Shown here: one piece after another, positions 10,224-19,312 of the stretch | How the letters are laid out: every line of letters begins with the position of its first letter | Position numbering within the stretch: position 1 is the first letter of the stretch | NCBI GenBank assembly: GCA_964036315.1 | Contig: OZ038485.1 | Span: forward strand, 97,527,860-97,591,859 | DNA: 64,000 nucleotides | Source: Acanthosepion esculentum | Lineage: Eukaryota; Mollusca; Cephalopoda; Sepiida; Sepiidae | Direction of reading: 5' to 3' | The notes under the pieces: generated by a model | Database searches by the model: none | Seen by the model: only the letters and a program-made list of their open reading frames with translations | Told to the model about the DNA's origin: nothing | Made by a program: the position numbers and the translations under genes

Positions 10224-11501
10224 TCAGGTCATCCCATAAGTTCTGTCCGAATTTTGGATAAAGAATACAAGTGACCAAATGTTACATTTAATTACAGATT
10301 CAATCAACAATGTATTTTCCCTGATTATCTATGACTTCCTTCCATCTATTAACAAGCTTACTAATCCATAACTGTAAAATTCTTTTGGCTTTGATTCGAA
10401 GAACTCAGAAATGTCAGTTTTAACCTCTTCCTGTGTTACAAAAGCTGTTTCTTCCAAATGATTCTGTAAGCTACGAAACAAATGGTAGTCTGAAGAAGCA
10501 AGGTCGGGAGAATAAGGTGGATGAGGAATTTTCTCCCAACCAAGTTCTTCGATCTTTTGTGACGTGATTCTTGCTGTGTGTGGTCGTGCATGAAACATCA
10601 CCCGTTTTCGATTTACTATAGGAGGTCTTTTTTCCTCAAAGCTTGGTTCAAACGCTCTAATTGCTGACAGTATATTTGAGCATTAATTGTTGCATTAGGA
10701 GGTAAGAATTCAAAGTGGATTATTCCTTGGCAATCCCACCAGATTGAAAGAAGAACCTTTTGCCCATGAAGTTCCCTTCTCGGCTGTGGCTGGGGTCCTT
10801 CCCCTTTACCAAGCCACTGTCTACGACGCTTAACATTTCGATAAAAGATGCATTTTTCGTCGCCAGTCACAAGTCTATCCAAAAAAGGTGAAACAAGTTG
10901 GCGAGAATGGAGAGAAGAGCAGATGTCAACTCGGGATTTGAGGTTGTTTTCAGACAATTCATGAGGCCCCCATTTTCCAAGTTCAGGAACTTTTCCAAGT
11001 TGTTGAAGATGACGATGAACAGTTGTATGGTTTGAACTGAGAACCACTGCCAATTCCTCAACTGATAAAGCAGGATTTTCTTCAAGGGCTGCTTCAAGAA
11101 GCTTTTCATCAAACTCAACTGAACATCCGGTTCGATCTTCATCTTCAAGGGTGAAATCTCCACCTCTGAGTTTTGCAAACCATCTTCTGCAAGTTCTTTC
11201 ATTCACACATTCCTCTCCATAAACTGAGTGAATGTTTCTAGCCGCTTCGGCTGCTGAGTTTCCTTTCTTGAACTCATAAAGCATTATGTGCCTTAAATTA
11301 TTCTTGGGTACTTCCATGGTAGCAGGGTTTTAATCAAACAAAATTTAATTTTATTGTTCTCTGAAATAAAATTTGATCAGTTTAAATGCATCTAAACATA
11401 AAAATAATGTTCAGCTCCATTAGACTTTATAAAATACTCTTTAAATTTCGTTCATTTTAACAAAAAGTTAAAATTCGGACAGAACTTATGGGATGACCTA
11501 A
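10224..11501 (-). mobile_element. mariner transposon, nearly full length (1278 bp)
   Basis: The inverted ends match at about 31 of 32 positions: left TCAGGTCATCCCATAAG, right (reverse-complemented) TTAGGTCATCCCATAAG, both continuing TTCTGTCCGAATTTT. A TA duplication flanks it (10222-10223 and 11502-11503). Length is normal for mariner. It lies inside the 85-bp minisatellite, whose units resume directly at 11504, so the insertion is younger than the array. Confidence 0.95.
10329..11317 (-). pseudogene. mariner transposase with one frameshift
   Basis: The protein begins MEVPKNNLRHIMLYEFKKG. The N-terminal half carries the paired helix-turn-helix region (about residues 5-60 with CRRWFAKLRGGDF). 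The catalytic domain has the first aspartate in VTGDEKCIFY, the second in SIWWDCQG and the third in YSPDLASSDYHLF, the DD34D set of mariner/SETMAR-type enzymes. The first frame (11317-10616) runs into stops just after ALRKKDLL. The second frame (to 10329) supplies the rest. The break coincides with a six-base T run on the plus strand (10628-10633), fitting a single-base deletion. All three catalytic residues remain. Confidence 0.9.
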
Positions 11502-11503
11502 TA

Positions 11504-11575
11504 CATGAAATGAAATATAATTGCAGAGTAGCCACAAGAAAGCCACTTTTTTTAAAACCGGCGTCTTTCTGCGTG
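11504..11575 (+). repeat. 85-bp minisatellite, unit after the mariner
   Basis: CATGAAATG directly after the transposon continues the unit cut at 10221, and CCACAAGAAAGCCAC at about 11532 is the next anchor. Removing the mariner gives a spacing of 88 bp, within the array's range. Confidence 0.8.
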
Positions 11576-11929
11576 ATGGCAGTAATGGTAATGGTAGCCG
11601 TTTCCTTATAAGGAAACATTTGGCAGTCGTTGACACAGCAGGCAGTATTACAGTTGGTTGAAATTCATAGAAGTCTTTCTCTGTAAACAATTTTTCAGGA
11701 AAATATGTTTCCCATTTCCAGTAGCTGTTATTGCTCTTTCCAGAATTGATAGGGCTTTCCTTCCTAACCTTTTATTTGAAGTGATGTGGAATGTCAACAT
11801 AACTTATTTAGCAAGTGTTGAATATCGGTTGAGGAAAGACCTTTGATCTTACTTCCGCTATATCAGTGTGTGAGAAGAAATCAGAACTGATGATGGCATA
11901 AACAGGAAATGCATCCGGTGGGTAAATTA
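11576..11929. other. Unassigned DNA
   Basis: Contains the palindrome GTTTCCTTATAAGGAAAC near 11597 shared with 9139. No gene seen. Confidence 0.4.
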
Positions 11930-12217
11930 AACTGGACGCAGAGGTGTCCTGAGCGGAAGGAAATAAGTGTTTGCGTGTGCGCATGCCGGAAGAGGCGTGA
12001 CCACATGAAGTTGTGTGGGCGCATGCCGGAAGACGACGTAACCACGTGAAGTTGTGTGGGTGTCGAAATGTTACAAAACCGGTCCGATTCTTGATCTGGA
12101 CAGAGACACTAGCTAGAGGTTCACCAAAGGTTTGTCTTCGTCAATTCCTGAGTGGGTAATCCTAACCTCTGTGATTCTCCCTCACTCTACCCATTCGCCG
12201 CAACTTGAACAATAAAG

Positions 12218-12299
<82 letters not shown>
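11930..12299 (+). repeat. GC-richer module with a 40-bp tandem pair, ending in (TA)n
   Basis: GCGCATGCCGGAAGA with the following ~25 bases (ACCACATGAAGTTGTGTGG-type) occurs twice, about 40 bp apart (11980 and 12020). The segment ends with a CAATAAAGATATG clause and 12222-12299 is pure TA. It could be a retroelement end or the 3' part of a SINE; no boundary repeat was found. Confidence 0.4.
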
Positions 12300-12301
<2 letters not shown>

Positions 12302-12345
12302 TTCGTCGCTTTATTCGAGCCCAGTAGCAATATGCAACACAAGGT

Positions 12346-12446
12346 ATGTCGGTAGCAAAACAGTTATCGGCCCAGAAAATGGAATCGGCGAGCCGAATTC
12401 AAAGTTCCAACTGGGTCTGTTGTGTTTACTTTCACATTAATTTCTG
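12346..12446 (+). mobile_element. tRNA-type SINE head, diverged (family A-like)
   Basis: GGTAGCAAAACAGTTATCGG, AATGGAATCGGCGAGCCG and TTTACTTTCACATTAATTT line up with the SINE at 14742-14870 (GGTAGCGTAGTGGTTAATCGG, TTCACTTTCACACAAATT). The B-box is degraded. Confidence 0.55.
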
Positions 12447-12535
12447 CATGAAAGTAGTAGGTAGCTTCATCAGATGCGTTATGATTGAAAAGAAGACAGA
12501 AGAAAGCCACTCCTTAAATAAGGCATCGGGGTAAA
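12447..12535 (+). repeat. Detached 85-bp minisatellite unit
   Basis: ACAGAAGAAAGCCACTCCTTAAATAAGGCATC-type sequence matches the 9.7-kb array, about 0.9 kb from its end, with SINE and TA DNA in between. Confidence 0.6.
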
Positions 12536-12900
12536 TAATGTCGGATAAAAAAAATTACTGCTATTTATGTTCGAAACTGAACGGGAAGGAACAACTCAAC
12601 ACTGCCAACTGAATACCGCCGACTCAATACCGCCGACTGAGCGCCAGGACAAATCAGTTCTGCAAGACCGAGACAACTCAGCACCAGAAAACTTAACTCT
12701 TTTTTTTATAACCGAATAAAAGTAATTTATTAAGGATTAAAACCTTAATTAGAGAATATTTTTTTTATTATTTTTAATAAATCGTAAAGAAATTTGGAAA
12801 CGGCATGCCGTACTGCTTGACATTCGCTCCGGAAGCTATAATACGAACATTTCAGAGTGTTTGCTTGTCAATCTGCAGACAGTGCAGAGGATTCAGAAAG
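12536..12900. other. Unassigned AT-rich DNA
   Basis: Contains a short near-tandem CTGAATACCGCCGACT / CTCAATACCGCCGACT (about 12609-12640). Nothing else recognised. Confidence 0.4.
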
Positions 12901-13195
12901 AGTTAGATGAGTCTAATGGTGATTATGATGGTGTTTGGAGTGATCACCAGTGATGGCGACGTTATGCCTCCATTCATCTTCCCACTGGGCCTCAGACTTA
13001 ACACGGAGGCCTTCATCAAGTGCCTTGAGGAGGTAGGCAGAGAGAGCAGCTGCTGGATGACCCTATGTCTGGCAACAGGACTCTGCACCATGCCACAGAA
13101 GCAGGAGAATCTAGCCATCACTGTCAGACAATTTCTGAACAACATCACCCATTACATCTGGCCACCTAACTCCCCAGACTGCTACCCTCTTTAAT
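12901..13195 (+). pseudogene. Tc1/mariner-superfamily transposase remnant
   Basis: Frame one reads MVFGVITSDGDVMPPFIFPL followed by L-N-T-E-A-F. After a frameshift the next frame gives VWQQDSAPCHRSRR (second catalytic aspartate), and the first frame resumes with IWPPNSPDCYPL (third catalytic aspartate). This order is that of the Tc1/mariner DDE/D domain. The first aspartate, N-terminus and terminal repeats are missing. Confidence 0.75.
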
Positions 13196-13294
13196 TACGT
13201 TAAGATACGCTTCGAGCAGATATGATCGTTCGAGAAAAATCATGAAAAATTTGTAGTTTAAAAACAGTAATTTGACTTTCCTAACCAGACGCTT

Positions 13295-13345
13295 CCTCTA
13301 TAGCCAAATGGTATAGCACGACAGGCTATATGACGGTTCATTGTT
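13295..13345 (+). mobile_element. tRNA-like SINE family D, 5' fragment
   Basis: CCTCTATAGCCAAATGGTATAGCACGACAGGCTATATGACGGTTC-type sequence matches the head of the SINE at 32546-32632 up to the hairpin (GCTATATGACGG). It is truncated before the B-box. Confidence 0.5.
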
Positions 13346-13391
13346 TGTTATATTTAATAAAACATGTTTAAATAATGATCTGCTTCCCCAA

Positions 13392-13397
<6 letters not shown>

Positions 13398-13453
<56 letters not shown>
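13398..13453. repeat. (TA)n microsatellite
   Basis: Uninterrupted alternating TA. Confidence 0.95.
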
Positions 13454-13457
<4 letters not shown>

Positions 13458-13560
13458 AACGATAAAAATTATTAGAAAAATCAATTAAAATCTTCAGACA
13501 CACTGGGTTGTAGATTAATATTCTTATGCTTTTATTATTATTATTTCATTTATATTCCTC

Positions 13561-13597
13561 GACTAGTTTCGACCAACATGGCCATCATCGGGAGAGA
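13561..13597 (-). ncRNA. Hammerhead-like core, candidate 1
   Basis: Minus strand reads CCGATGA, a short GGCC-loop-GGTC stem, then GAAAC, then TAGTCGAGG. The hammerhead core is CTGANGA-stem II-GAAA. One core base differs (T to C) and stems I and III are not demonstrated. Confidence 0.25.
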
Positions 13598-13821
13598 AAA
13601 AAATGTCTCTGCTTGCTATAGCAGTAAACTACAGAAATGAATGTCTTGTTGAAGAAAACGAACGTTTGTCTGTAGTTTTCATTTGTTTATTTATTTATCT
13701 TTTTAACATTCCTTGTGTTGGTCAAACAGTCTCTTTTAAGTTGTCATTTGAGATAAGAGCTATATTCCCTTTTTTTTCCCGGTCAGTTCAGCAGTTTATT
13801 TGTGTTTGGGGAGGGGATGGT

Positions 13822-13909
13822 AAGTGTGTTTGTGTGTGTGTGTGTTTGTGTGTGTGTGTTTGTGTTATTTAGTTTAGTGTGTGTGTTATTTAGTTGTTTA
13901 GTCTCTGGT

Positions 13910-13978
<69 letters not shown>
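13822..13978. repeat. (TG)n microsatellite
   Basis: Interrupted then pure TG. Apparent VCVCVC frames are artefacts. Confidence 0.95.
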
Positions 13979-13982
<4 letters not shown>

Positions 13983-14164
13983 GGTTTTTAAGGGAGTGAG
14001 TAAGTATATGTGTTAGCTTGTATATTGCTGTGGGTGTGTGTTATCATTTGGCTCATTAGGAAAGTGAGTGAGTATGTTGTGTGTGGGTGTGTGTATAGGT
14101 GTGAGGCCTCAACACCTCCGTAAGCCTGTCTTTTTTCTATGGGTATGGAATGTGGGTAGGTTTT

Positions 14165-14425
14165 GATTTGTAGGGTTATGTGTTGCTATTATCTATATTG
14201 TTTAATTTATGATTTAACCCGGCTGGAAACAGGGTTTGTAAACGTCGTATCCACTTATTTTCATGGAACTCTAAAATTCTTCTAGTGTTATCTGCTTTGG
14301 GCTTTTCTATTCTCTCAATTATGGTGAATTTGGCATGGGTTTTGAAATTGTGTTTTCCTATGCGGAAATGTTGTTCTACAGGTAATAATTTTTCATGGGG
14401 AGTCGACTTAATTCGATTGCGGTAA
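14165..14425 (-). pseudogene. Penelope-like element, C-terminal (GIY-YIG side) remnant
   Basis: Minus strand contains EKLLPVEQHFRIGKHNFKTH, then KFTIIERIEKPKADNTRRIL, a W-I-R-R-L clause and FPAGLNHKLN. This resembles the region after the GIY-YIG catalytic core of Penelope-like endonucleases (H-F...H-N-F...E-x-x-W-I-x-x-L...G-L-N). The RT is absent and a (TA)n tract begins at its upstream edge. Confidence 0.65.
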
Positions 14426-14429
14426 TTAT

Positions 14430-14513
<84 letters not shown>
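14430..14513. repeat. (TA)n microsatellite
   Basis: About 42 TA units. Confidence 0.95.
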
Positions 14514-14517
<4 letters not shown>

Positions 14518-14741
14518 CCATCAATATTGAGAACAAGGTGGCCAACGTAACGATTCTGAAGTAAAAGAGAAATGAGCACGTCGAGAAAACACGAGAATCC
14601 ACGAGATTCTGTCTAGAATTATGTGACAAGCTGACCTGGACTGGAGCAAAGGTTTGGAATTAACAATCTATCCAGAATATCCGATAAGTACAAAGTTCAC
14701 TTGACTACAAATCTTTAATCGTAGCTAAGAAATATACGGAT

Positions 14742-14975
14742 GTGCGGGTAGCGTAGTGGTTAATCGGCTCCGAAAGTGGAATCACAGCGCTGAGTTCAAA
14801 ATCCAGTCGAGTTCGTTGCGTTCACTTTCACACAAATTGCCTTGCTAAGGTATGAATCCGTCTCCCCCTTTCATCACCCTTTCATCCGCCTTCCATCCCC
14901 AATTTAATCCTAACTAAGTAATGTACGGATGTGCTCGTAGCTCGTAGCAAAATGGTTGCAAACTAGCTTAACAAA
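14742..14975 (+). mobile_element. tRNA-derived SINE (family A without 5S head) plus second partial head
   Basis: A-box-like GGTAGCGTAGTGGTTAATCG and B-box-like GAGTTCAAAATCC lie 40 bp apart, followed by TTCACTTTCACACAAATT and a CCCCCTTTCATC tail. A second GGATGTGCTCGTAGC head begins at about 14929 and is cut off at an A run near 14972. Confidence 0.7.
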
Positions 14976-15025
14976 AAAAAAAAACAACTCTGAATTAAAA
15001 ATGCTGGACCCACCCCGTAAAATCC

Positions 15026-15067
15026 TGAGATAGATAGATAGATAGATAGATAGATATGAACAAATTG

Positions 15068-15124
<57 letters not shown>

Positions 15125-15135
15125 TGAACAAATTG

Positions 15136-15180
<45 letters not shown>

Positions 15181-15191
15181 TGAACAAATTG

Positions 15192-15244
<53 letters not shown>

Positions 15245-15255
15245 TGAACAAATTG

Positions 15256-15292
<37 letters not shown>

Positions 15293-15303
15293 TGAACAAA
15301 TTG

Positions 15304-15336
<33 letters not shown>

Positions 15337-15389
15337 TGAACAAATTGAGATAGATAGATAGATAGATATGAACAAATTGAGATAGATTT

Positions 15390-15420
<31 letters not shown>

Positions 15421-15431
15421 TGAACAAATTG

Positions 15432-15470
<39 letters not shown>
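15026..15470. repeat. Composite (GATA)n array with a 12-bp spacer repeated eight times
   Basis: Runs of GATA are separated by TGAACAAATTGA at about 15057, 15125, 15181, 15244, 15292, 15337, 15368 and 15420. Run length varies from 4 to 13 units. Frames made of Y-L-S-I repeats on the minus strand are artefacts. Confidence 0.95.
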
Positions 15471-15479
15471 AACAGATTT

Positions 15480-16085
15480 AGATAGACTGTTATTGTACTA
15501 TTCAACAGAAATGTGCGTAACGTTCATTGGTACCCAACCTACTGAGTCATTCTTTGTACTATCTCTTTGTGTTCAACAATTATTACGCGAGAAATTCCGT
15601 ACAATTGTGTTGGAAACGGTTCTTTACCATAACTGCCACGTGTATGCATCAAATTTTGCGTAAGGCCCGAGAAATTTTTCAACTGGGACACTGGAAATGC
15701 TTCGTTTTTGAATGTCACACGAGTTCCAAGGCCAGTCGACTGTCGGTTCAAAACGAGGAGAGTTCGGAACGTCCTGATACTGGCAAAAGGTCAGAAAATA
15801 GCATGTGATATCATCCATCACGAATGAACGTCGTCAAACAGTGCACCAGATCTCTCACATGAGTGAAGTCAAGTTAAAGAGCCTGCTATATAATCCTCAC
15901 AGAAAATCCAAACATATACGTTATCAAGAGGACTATTGCGACATGAGTGACTAAATTTAAATAATAGATGATACATATAAATTTCTTCGAGTAATTGTGT
16001 ACATATTTAAAAGTTATTCCGGGAACTTATCGTTCCCACATCGTAGAAACATTGCTATTATAAGAGAAGACAACAGGATATACCA
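15480..16085. other. Unassigned intergenic DNA
   Basis: Several short frames overlap on both strands at 15527-15820 but none resembles a known family. No promoter or repeat boundary seen. Confidence 0.4.
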
Positions 16086-16089
16086 AGTG

Positions 16090-16475
16090 ATTACACACAT
16101 GACAGTTGAATTGAAACCACAATCTTATTGGTTCACAGCGGCCTTTTCTGTCGCTGTAGCCGACGGGAAACACTTCTTCCGGGTGTTCCAATGTGATAGT
16201 TCCTATCACAACAGGAGCCTATTTGTGTCTGCTCGTAACAATTGAAAATGTGTCCTCAAAGAGGCCAAATGCTTGTTGACAGAATGAGTTCTCATGACTA
16301 CAGGCGGCTCTGTTACAGTGTCTTACATATGGGTAAGTCTTCTATCCTCTCTCTCTCTCTCTTCACTCGGTTTGAGGTGTTAATTTCTATTGATAAATCG
16401 GAATGTTTTGCCCGGAAATTCTACTCATGACTCATCTGGAGTACCTTTCCCTAACTTAGAACTGAGTCCCTATTC
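16090..16475 (+). pseudogene. jockey-group LINE fragment
   Basis: LKPQSYWFTAAFSVAVADGK and, after a stop and frame change, MSSHDYRRLCYSVLHMGKSS and FEVLISIDKSECFARKF align with the linker between endonuclease and RT in the LINE at 19313-21646 (KPRSSPWFIAACSAAIAH, GSKDYWRLCKSVLN, FEVLTTSAVKAECFARKF). Most diverged of the copies in this window. Confidence 0.75.
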
Positions 16476-16984
16476 AGCGATATGCATAAAACTACGCCCA
16501 TACTTTCTGCTATCATAACGCTGAATAGATCGCTAAATTAACCATTCTTTTCGACTACGTAAAACTACAATAGAAAATACAGTCGTGTGATACCCTGCCT
16601 GTTTAACTTGCTAAACATTACTCAACGGTATACGCCTGACGTATCTTCCAAAGCTTAGTTTGACACAGGCCATCAACAATGAAGAACTAAATGAGAATCT
16701 ACAGTCGCCGTAGCGAACGAAATCAATTTGGTACCAATCACTCCAGTAGATCAAGAAATTTGTTCGTCTTTGCTTAATGTGGTGGAAGTGAACCATAGTT
16801 GTCTCCCCCTGGACATGTTATAAAAGAATAAGCTCCACCTTTGTTGAGTTGAGTTATAGTTGAATAAAATTTCAAAGCTTCTCGTTTGTTTTTCATTTCA
16901 CTTGGTTTGGTAGATCACAATAATGAATGCGGAACGAACGCCGTCCACAAGCAGTAATCAGCGAGTTTTGTTATACTCTACGCC
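16476..16984. other. Unassigned intergenic DNA
   Basis: No repeat, RNA or gene recognised. Confidence 0.4.
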
Positions 16985-17335
16985 TGGAGGGGGACCTTGA
17001 GGTGGTGTAATGGTTAGCAAGCTTGTCTCGCTAGAACAATTACAACTGAGTAGTGAGTTCGATCCTCACTGAGTGCCCCATACTTTCGGCTTTGTGCCAC
17101 ATCTGAGCTACACTTGGAAAATCACTATACTTACCTGGCCCAGGGATCCATCCCTGTGCTGGTGGTATCACGGCTACGACTAGCTGGGACCAGCTATGAC
17201 TAGCTTCGGCCAGCTCTGACCAGCTAAGACCAGCTTGGACCAGCGGTCCGAGTGAAAACACTCGAGTCCCCACGTTAAAAACTGATCTTGTGTAACAACC
17301 TGACTCAGTTGGTGGGGGCAAGAAAATCTCTACTC
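16985..17335 (+). mobile_element. SINE family C: tRNA-derived, near-complete
   Basis: Head: GAGGTGGTGTAATGGTTAGC (A-box) and GAGTTCGATCCTCACTG (intact B-box). Then CATACTTTCGGCTTTGTGCC, a run of five CCAGCT(A/T)(T/G)GACTAG-like units, and a 3' part with CGAGTCCCCACGTTAAAAAC and TTGTGTAACAACCTGACTC. The 3' part recurs at 24826-24886 and 50020-50080; the head recurs as a minus-strand tandem at 23722-24005. Confidence 0.8.
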
Positions 17336-17875
17336 TACGGCTGGAACACAGATTGATCTTCAGCGGCGCAGATTGGCAAGTATTGAGATTTGGCGAGATT
17401 TTTTTTTTCTCGTACAAAATCAGTCTGGCCGTCAGTGTCTTTGGTGATAAACAACATTAATCCTTTTCTCGGGATTACGGTAATCTGGATTAGTCCATTT
17501 CTGGACATCTTGCACACTTAACAGCTTCTTCGACCTTGATCTGTTCGCCCTTTGCAGTGCAGTTTCAGGGTCGGACTACGGACTTCTCACGCTTGTTTAC
17601 CGCAGACGATTCTGTATCACGTTACCCTCCGTGCTGAAAAACAGTTTAAATCGCAGAAGCTCTGTAGGTCAATTCATTCGAAGACGACAACAGTTTTACA
17701 ACGTAACACTCGAAGTTATCAAGTAGGTCCCAAACTCCGTCTTGTTTTTCACTGAAAACGATAACAGGGGCGTTTACTTCAAGTCTTATTTATTTAAGAG
17801 TAGATTGTCCAACATCCATCGCCATGTAGGAGAATAGGTATTACATAGCATTTAACCAATATCGCCTGATTCGTT
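17336..17875. other. Unassigned intergenic DNA
   Basis: No recognisable protein or repeat; short frames on both strands only. Confidence 0.4.
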
Positions 17876-18162
17876 TTTTACAATTTATCAACATTTTGCA
17901 GGTTATTTAAAGCCAGAAAATATATTTTGGTTTGTAAGAAATTTTTAATCGTTTTAGTGATACATGTCTTACTTATTAACCCATAGCTGGTGGGGAGAAT
18001 AGGTGGATTCATACCTTTCCCAAAGGTATTTGCGCGTAAGTGAATATAACGAACCCAACGGGAATTGGAACTCGGCTGTCCGATTAACAATTTCGAATCA
18101 TTATCCATTACACCACCCGCACGTCCAAACTTATAGTACTTGGCATCCCTAAGCATTTAAGT
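17876..18162 (-). mobile_element. SINE family A, 5S head mostly lost
   Basis: On the minus strand: a short 5S-like remnant (GGGATGCCAAGTACTATAAG), then GGTGGTGTAATGGATAATG, B-box-like GAGTTCCAATTCCC, GTTCGTTATATTCACTTACG, AGCTATGGGTTAATAAG and the CTGGCTTTAAATAACCTGC tail. Same order as at 24906 and 33296. Confidence 0.8.
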
Positions 18163-18189
18163 ATTCTTTTCTTTGTTTTCAAGAACCTT

Positions 18190-18255
18190 CATCTTTTTCT
18201 TCTTGCCGCCTCGTCCCTACTTCTTCTTGTCGCTTCGCTTCTTCTTCTTCTTCTT

Positions 18256-18288
<33 letters not shown>

Positions 18289-19165
18289 GTCTCGCCCCTT
18301 CTTCTTCTTGTCGTCTCGCCCCTTCATAGGACATAGGCGGCCATGGCTCTCCACAACTATCGAGTGGCACTGAGCAGTTTTTTCTCCCTTTATTAAGCCC
18401 CTCCTCCACCTCTTACGTTCCGCCATCCATTCACACAAACTCGTCAGGAAATTGGCTCGCTGCCTTTCCCTATCTCTCTTGACCTCGATATGCCACGTGA
18501 GGGTTAAGTTTCCCAGGCCTTCCTTCCATCATTATGTGCCCAACGAATTTCAGCTGTCTTTTCCTGATTCTGAGTAGAAGTCTTCGTTCGGTTGCCATTT
18601 TCTTTTAAATTTCCTTGTTGCTTACTCTTTCCGTACATGCTGCCTCTAGTTTTTTTTTTATTTGTGGAGAAATAGTCCAGCATTCACTGCCATATAAAAA
18701 GATAGATATCTCATAGAAATCCAGTACTCTTTTTTCTTTTCTTTTTTTTTTTTTGTTTCGAACGAAATTATTCTGTTTCTCAGTACCATACTTCGCTTTT
18801 GGAATGATTCTTTCGCTAGCCTAATGCGTGTTCGTATCTCGGTGTCGCATCCTCTGTTAAAACACTTTCCAGATATGTAACTTATGCGCCTATTCAATGT
18901 TGATATTCCCAAATTGTAACTCGCATCTTGGGCTTTTTCTCTTCCTGATGACCATAATTCCTGTCTTCTTGCAGTTGATGATTAATCCTTTTTATCTCGC
19001 TTTCTTCGTCTACATTCTCTAGCTGGTCTTGTAGTTTTCTTTCCGAATCGTGTTTTCATTCTGTCCATTGTGTCTTCATTATTTCCTGAGAGTGTTAAAT
19101 TCTCCAAGTCTTTTCCAAATCATAGTTCTGTAGTTTTCTTTCCGATGTCACTGTCTTTCCGACTG
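18190..19165 (-). mobile_element. LINE (GAA-tailed family), 3' end, antisense
   Basis: Minus strand encodes MATERRLLLRIRKRQLKFVG, then CEWMAERKRWRRGLIKGEKT, AQCHSIVVESHGRLCPMKG, and ends in (GAA)n, seen as (TTC)n at 18238-18285. Upstream pieces of the palm/thumb region (LENVDEESEIK) lie at 19000-18960. Stops and frame changes abound. The tail motif and microsatellite end are typical of a common invertebrate LINE; other tails occur at 7150, 22110, 24110 and 27540. Confidence 0.75.
18238..18285. repeat. (TTC)n, 3' tail of the antisense LINE
   Basis: Pure CTT/TTC units adjoining the LINE tail sequence. Confidence 0.9.
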
Positions 19166-19312
19166 TGTCATCTGCCTACCGATAACAAATTCACATGAGT
19201 CCTTCATTTAGACTGCCTGCCTTCCGAAGCTAGAGAACCAAGTCTAACCTACTATTTAATCCATAGATAGGAGTAATACTATAACTATTCTATAATATGA
19301 AAAACAATTTGA
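19166..19312. other. Unassigned spacer
   Basis: AT-rich spacer before the jockey-group LINE; its 5' truncation point lies near the right end. Confidence 0.3.

Noticed and set aside
9861..10274. 137-codon frame
   Set aside because: Minisatellite-derived 28-residue repeat; unit lengths of 83-88 bp break the frame and no start context or homology supports a gene.
13603..13999. Two plus-strand frames before and across the TG tract
   Set aside because: Half of each is VCVCV from (TG)n and the rest has no family resemblance.
14910..15505. Frames of up to 180 codons on the minus strand
   Set aside because: They are translations of the (GATA)n array; three overlapping frames are all open.
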